Positions 60,711 to 64,000 of a DNA stretch of 64,000 nt are shown here, piece after piece. Source of the stretch: Euzebya sp051004735 (lineage in GTDB: Bacteria; Actinomycetota; Nitriliruptoria; Euzebyales; Euzebyaceae). A program made the position numbers and the translations under genes. A model generated the notes under the pieces. That model was not told where the DNA came from, did not search any database, and saw only the letters and a list, made by a program, of their open reading frames with translations. The stretch lies in assembly GCA_051004735.1 (NCBI GenBank), contig JBPCKA010000028.1, forward strand, positions 13,903-77,902. The letters are read 5' to 3'. How positions within the stretch are numbered: position 1 is the stretch's first letter; each line of letters begins with the position of its first letter.

Positions 60711-61753
60711 CTGCCATCGAATGCCCCGCGCTGCGAAGTGACGACACGCTTGGTTTCCTTGCGGCCCTGGGGCTCCTCGAACTCTGCAGCGGACCGCTGG
60801 GCCTTTCCGGTACCCGCCTCAGTTGGGCGGGGGTCGGAGGGCAGGCCGTCATCGAGGCGGACTGTGAGAACGTGGACGACTTGGCGGAACGTCTAATCGG
60901 TCTGGCGCGAGACATGCATACGGCAGGACGGGTCTTGCCATTTGACCATGCCGGACTGGTCGACCGACCCCTCAGCGATGCGGAGCGTGCGCTGAGAAGC
61001 GAGATGCTGGGCTACCCCCTTCGTCTGGATCCGCTTCGACGCGACGCAGACGGGGCTCTGGCCTTGTATCGCTCTATCGCAGCCGTCGAGATCGAGGGCG
61101 GCTCGACGGCGGTTCGATGGACGCTGGCACTTATCAACCAGATGTCTGACGCCAAGGGCGCTGACAAGCAGCCGACCAGAGCGTTGACGCCGTTGTATGC
61201 GCCCGCTGGCAGGATGACTGTCCACCAGTTGTTCCGCGATGCCCTCTCGGAGGTCGTACGGGATCCGGACCAGGTACGGCAAGCGCTGGTCCGCTGGGAA
61301 CGCACCGAGGGAACGGGTGGGAACCTGGACGATCGATCGCTCCGAGATGCGGCGGTCACAAGCAGCGGGGTGGCCGGTAATCGCTCGGTGGCCGGTGGCA
61401 CATGGCTTGGCCTCATGTCGATTCCATTCTTCCGTCAGACCGGCACGAACCTGACCAGGCCATCAATCGTCGGTTGGGAGAGCAGACGGAGGGGGACTCC
61501 GATGTTGCGCTGGCCGATCTGGCGTACACCATTGGATGCGGCAGCAGTCACCGTTCTACTGGCTCATCCGGCGATTGATCGTCTTATGCGGGATGCCGGT
61601 CGGGGAACCGAAGTGGAGCGGAATCGACGGCGTGCGGCAGGTCGAGATCAACTCATCGTCATCGGAGTGGATGCGATATGCGTCGCCGAACGACGGGCCC
61701 TTGACAAGTCCGCCGGGGCTCTGCAACCACCACACGTCGTGCCGGTCCGGTGA
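60707..61753 (+). CDS. Small Cas8-like subunit of type I-G (Csb3/Csx17-like)
   Basis: A 348-residue protein, too small for the usual Cas8 or full Csx17 (about 700). It opens with ECPALRSDDTLGFLAALGLLEL, which resembles the L-G-F/Y-L-x-x-L-G-x-L-x-L opening of Csb3/Csx17 Cas8-type proteins. No nuclease motif. Its place between cas3 and cas4/1 and its overlaps (ATGA, GTGA) make it the candidate large-subunit or PAM-recognition gene, since no other Cas8 is present. A Cas3-accessory role is the alternative. Confidence 0.6.
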   Translation: MTAIECPALRSDDTLGFLAALGLLELCSGPLGLSGTRLSWAGVGGQAVIEADCENVDDLAERLIGLARDMHTAGRVLPFDHAGLVDRPLSDAERALRSEMLGYPLRLDPLRRDADGALALYRSIAAVEIEGGSTAVRWTLALINQMSDAKGADKQPTRALTPLYAPAGRMTVHQLFRDALSEVVRDPDQVRQALVRWERTEGTGGNLDDRSLRDAAVTSSGVAGNRSVAGGTWLGLMSIPFFRQTGTNLTRPSIVGWESRRRGTPMLRWPIWRTPLDAAAVTVLLAHPAIDRLMRDAGRGTEVERNRRRAAGRDQLIVIGVDAICVAERRALDKSAGALQPPHVVPVR

Positions 61754-63414
61754 GCACGGGTGGGCAGTCGCTGCCTGATCTGGTACCGGCCAGAATGGTC
61801 AACGAGTTCACTTACTGTCCGCGTTTGTTCTTCCTCGAATGGGTCCAGCAGCGGTTCACGGATAACGCCGACACCGTCGACGGCCGATACCAGCATCGTG
61901 TTGTGGATGCCGGCGGCGGTCGTGCTCCCGGCCCGGACGTGCCCGACGAGCTTCGCAGCGCTCGGTCGGTGATGCTTTCTGACCCGGACCTCGGGCTGGT
62001 GGGGACGGTCGACCTTCTTGAAGGTGACGGCGGGACCGCTGTCCCGATCGACTACAAGCGGGGAAGTGCTCCCGATAATGCTGAGCGATCCTGGGAGCCC
62101 GAGCGGGTGCAGCTGTGCGTACTGGGCATGCTGCTGCGTGCGAACGGCTACACGTGCGATCGGGGGATCCTCTGGTTCGTGGAGAGTCGAGAGCGGGTGG
62201 AGGTGCCATTCGACGACGCCCTGATGGCTAGGACCGAAGAGCTCCTCGCGGATCTGCGCGAGGTGGCCGGGACCGATCTGCCCCCACCCCCGCTCGTGGA
62301 CTCCCCGAAGTGCAACCGCTGCTCCCTGGTCGGCATCTGTCTCCCGGACGAACACAACTTGCTCACGAGCCGCAGTCAGAAGCCGCCGCGCCGTTTGACG
62401 CCACGGGATTCGGAAGCCCGTCCCCTGTACGTGACGCAGGCGGGAACCCAGGTCACGATCCGAGGTGGGCGGTTCGAGGTTCGACGCAAGGGTGAGGTGC
62501 TGGTTTCGGTCCGGACCGTGGACGTCTCCCAGATCGCGGTCTTCGGTAACGTGCAGGTCACGACTCAGGTGCTCCGCGAGTGTTTCGCGGCCGAGATCCC
62601 GGTCGTCTACATGTCGACGGGCGGGTGGATGCTCGGCTCGGCGCTGGGCCTTCCCTCCAAGCACGTCGAACTGCGCCGCCGGCAGGTTGTATTGGCTGCC
62701 CAAGGGGGCCTGGAGGCCGCCCGCGCAATGATCGCCGGGAAGATCCGCAATTCGCGGGTTCTGCTGCGACGCAACGGCAAGGAGATACCGGCGGGTGTCC
62801 TGGAATCTCTTTCGACGACCGCGACGAAGGCGGCGGAAGCGTCGAGTGTTGCGACCCTTCTTGGGTTGGAGGGTGGTGCCGCACGGGTCTACTTCGAGGC
62901 GTTTCCACGGATGCTGCGGGACGATCTCTCGCTTCCCGGCGAGCCCTTTGCCTTTTCGGGACGAAACCGTCGACCACCGAAGGACCCCGTCAACTGTCTG
63001 TTGTCCTACGTGTATGCGTTGCTGGTGAAGGACCTGGTGGCCGTGACGTGGGGGGTCGGCTTTGATCCCTACATCGGCATCTATCACCGTCCACGATTCG
63101 GCCGCCCGGCACTCGCACTTGATCTGGCTGAGGAGTTCCGGCCGCTCGTTGCGGATTCGGTCGTAATCAATCTGATCAATAACGGCGAGGTACGACCAGG
63201 TCACTTCCGGGTTCGCGCCGGCGGGGTCATGTTGACCAAGGAAGGGCGGCATGCCGTGCTGTCCGGGTACGAACGGCGGTTGGACGTCGAGATCCGGCAT
63301 CCGGTCTTCGGATATCGGATCACGTATCGACGGGTGATGGAGGTACAGGCCAGGATAATGGCGGCGTGGATGCTCGGTGAGATCCCCCAGTACGCCCCGA
63401 TGCGGACACGATGA
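61750..63414 (+). CDS. cas4-cas1: Cas4-Cas1 fusion
   Basis: Adaptation protein joining PAM-selecting Cas4 nuclease to Cas1 integrase, typical of type I-G. 554 residues. Cas4 part (about 10-205): Fe-S Cys at 23 and at 188, 191 and 197 (CNRCSLVGIC), and the nuclease Asp/Asp/Lys in VGTVDLLE and VPIDYKRG. Cas1 part (about 220-554): LLGLEGGAARVYFEAF with Glu374, FDPYIGIYHRPRFGRPALALDLAEEFRP with His446 and Asp458, the metal ligands. Starts at GTG 61750 (GTGA with the previous gene) and overlaps cas2 as ATGA. Confidence 0.93.
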   Translation: MSTGGQSLPDLVPARMVNEFTYCPRLFFLEWVQQRFTDNADTVDGRYQHRVVDAGGGRAPGPDVPDELRSARSVMLSDPDLGLVGTVDLLEGDGGTAVPIDYKRGSAPDNAERSWEPERVQLCVLGMLLRANGYTCDRGILWFVESRERVEVPFDDALMARTEELLADLREVAGTDLPPPPLVDSPKCNRCSLVGICLPDEHNLLTSRSQKPPRRLTPRDSEARPLYVTQAGTQVTIRGGRFEVRRKGEVLVSVRTVDVSQIAVFGNVQVTTQVLRECFAAEIPVVYMSTGGWMLGSALGLPSKHVELRRRQVVLAAQGGLEAARAMIAGKIRNSRVLLRRNGKEIPAGVLESLSTTATKAAEASSVATLLGLEGGAARVYFEAFPRMLRDDLSLPGEPFAFSGRNRRPPKDPVNCLLSYVYALLVKDLVAVTWGVGFDPYIGIYHRPRFGRPALALDLAEEFRPLVADSVVINLINNGEVRPGHFRVRAGGVMLTKEGRHAVLSGYERRLDVEIRHPVFGYRITYRRVMEVQARIMAAWMLGEIPQYAPMRTR

Positions 63415-63698
63415 GTCGGCGACGGTACCTCTTGGCCTACGACATCTCTGATGATCGCCGCCTCAGGCAGGTCCACCGATGCGCCAAGACATACGGGTAT
63501 GCCCTTCAATACTCGGTCTTCATCTGCGACCTCGACGCAGTCGAACTGACGAACCTTCGATGGGACCTGGGGGCGATCATCGCCCATAACATCGACCGGG
63601 TGGCGATCATCGACATCGGGGCCAGCAACAGCGAAACTAGGTTCCAGTTCATGGGTGTCGCGCCCGCTCTCCCCCGATCGGGTCCCACTATCATCTGA
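63411..63698 (+). CDS. cas2: CRISPR-associated endonuclease Cas2
   Basis: A 95-residue ferredoxin-fold protein that dimerises and holds Cas1 pairs for spacer integration. RRYLLAYDISDDRRLRQVH carries the conserved Asp in beta-1, followed by YGYALQYSVFICDLDAVEL (the Y-x-x-Q-x-S-V-F segment) and DRVAIIDIGASN. Last gene of the operon; the CRISPR leader begins at its stop. Confidence 0.93.
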   Translation: MSRRRYLLAYDISDDRRLRQVHRCAKTYGYALQYSVFICDLDAVELTNLRWDLGAIIAHNIDRVAIIDIGASNSETRFQFMGVAPALPRSGPTII

Positions 63699-63867
63699 TT
63701 GCGAGCACTCCAGTGCCCCGGCAAGTCCCCGGCAGCGCTCGTCCGCAGGTCAGAAGGCTAATATTGTCCCTTGACAATTCCACAGAGATGAAAGCCCAAG
63801 CTACTAACCCAAAGCGCTCGCACGCGCCTGCAAAACCCCAGGTCACCGCCCCCAAAATCGAGGAGCG
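63699..63867 (+). promoter_or_regulatory. CRISPR leader
   Basis: The 169 bp between the cas2 stop and the first repeat. It holds the dyad ATTGTC-CCTT-GACAAT at 63763-63778 within CCCTTGACAATT, which includes TTGACA at 63771-63776. This is the element also present upstream of csb1. The promoter position, about 90 bp before the first repeat, fits a leader promoter driving the array; an A+C-rich stretch follows. Confidence 0.6.
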
Positions 63868-64000
63868 GTCTTCCCGACCCCCGAGGTCGGGCTCCATTGC
63901 GGCAAGCTGTTGAATGGCTCGGTGAAACTTCGGGTGACCAGTCTTCCCGACCCCCGAGGTCGGGCTCCATTGCGGCTCCTGCCGGCGGTCGACCATGAAC
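63868..64000 (+). CRISPR. CRISPR array start, 36-bp repeats, cut by window edge
   Basis: Two identical 36-bp repeats at 63868-63903 and 63941-63976 flank a 37-bp spacer (63904-63940); a second spacer starts at 63977 and runs off the window. The repeat begins GTCTTCCCGACC, ends CTCCATTGCGGC and contains the stem CCCGACC / GGTCGGG around CCCGA. It is downstream of cas2 with the leader on the cas side. More repeats are expected outside the window. Confidence 0.93.

Noticed and set aside
61648..63300. A 550-residue open frame antisense to cas4-cas1
   Set aside because: Same reason; the plus strand carries all Cas4 and Cas1 catalytic motifs.

Overview
The window is high-GC chromosomal DNA, gene-dense on both strands, from an actinobacterium. 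Pointers to Actinomycetota include a mycobacterial-type LpdA flavoprotein, an acyl-CoA carboxylase epsilon subunit, a BsaP-like zinc-ribbon protein, two Pkn-type Ser/Thr kinases, a five-helix SdhC and a protein with three cell-wall-binding type 2 (CWB2) repeats. CWB2 proteins are frequent in deep-branching groups such as Nitriliruptoria, but the genus cannot be fixed from this sequence.

Layout. 0-13 kb is core metabolism: ahcY (cut by the window edge), a kinase-Kelch fusion, trhA, purN-purH, a ThrRS that lacks its editing half and has an attenuator-like hairpin upstream, a second kinase, folD, a methyltransferase and a class III cyclase. 13-27 kb holds acs, fetB, trpS-uup-orn, sdhCAB, a VapBC pair and meaB-mutB. 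27.3-34.7 kb is an accessory, decaying stretch: two truncated genes joined back to back, a broken and an intact family 2 glycosyltransferase, four type II toxin-antitoxin modules in 3.6 kb, a frameshifted glyoxalase-fold gene and several gene tails. 34.7-47.5 kb returns to ordinary genes: BsaP-like protein, a two-component system, an FAD oxidase, methyltransferases, bioB, an AurF-like diiron oxygenase, a DapA-family aldolase, lpdA and the CWB2 protein. 47.6-48.6 kb is a scar where the 5' halves of a multicopper oxidase and a secreted cupredoxin point at each other. 48.6-53.4 kb encodes the biotin-dependent acyl-CoA carboxylase (alpha, epsilon, beta) with a PH-like membrane protein and a cupredoxin lipoprotein. 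With meaB-mutB and sdhCAB these genes cover most of a propionyl-CoA to succinate to fumarate route; no epimerase is in the window.

53.5-64.0 kb is a CRISPR-Cas locus of type I-G (older name I-U): csb1 (cas7), csb2 (cas5/6), cas3 with a C-terminal HD domain, a small Cas8-like gene, a cas4-cas1 fusion and cas2. The genes are tightly overlapped, and a 36-bp-repeat array begins 170 bp downstream and runs off the window. A divergent ATPase of the ATPase_2/DUF234 type shares the promoter region. The promoter region and the CRISPR leader both carry CCCTTGACAATT inside GACAAT/ATTGTC dyads, which suggests one regulator or promoter class for effector genes and array. This is the most interesting signal in the window.
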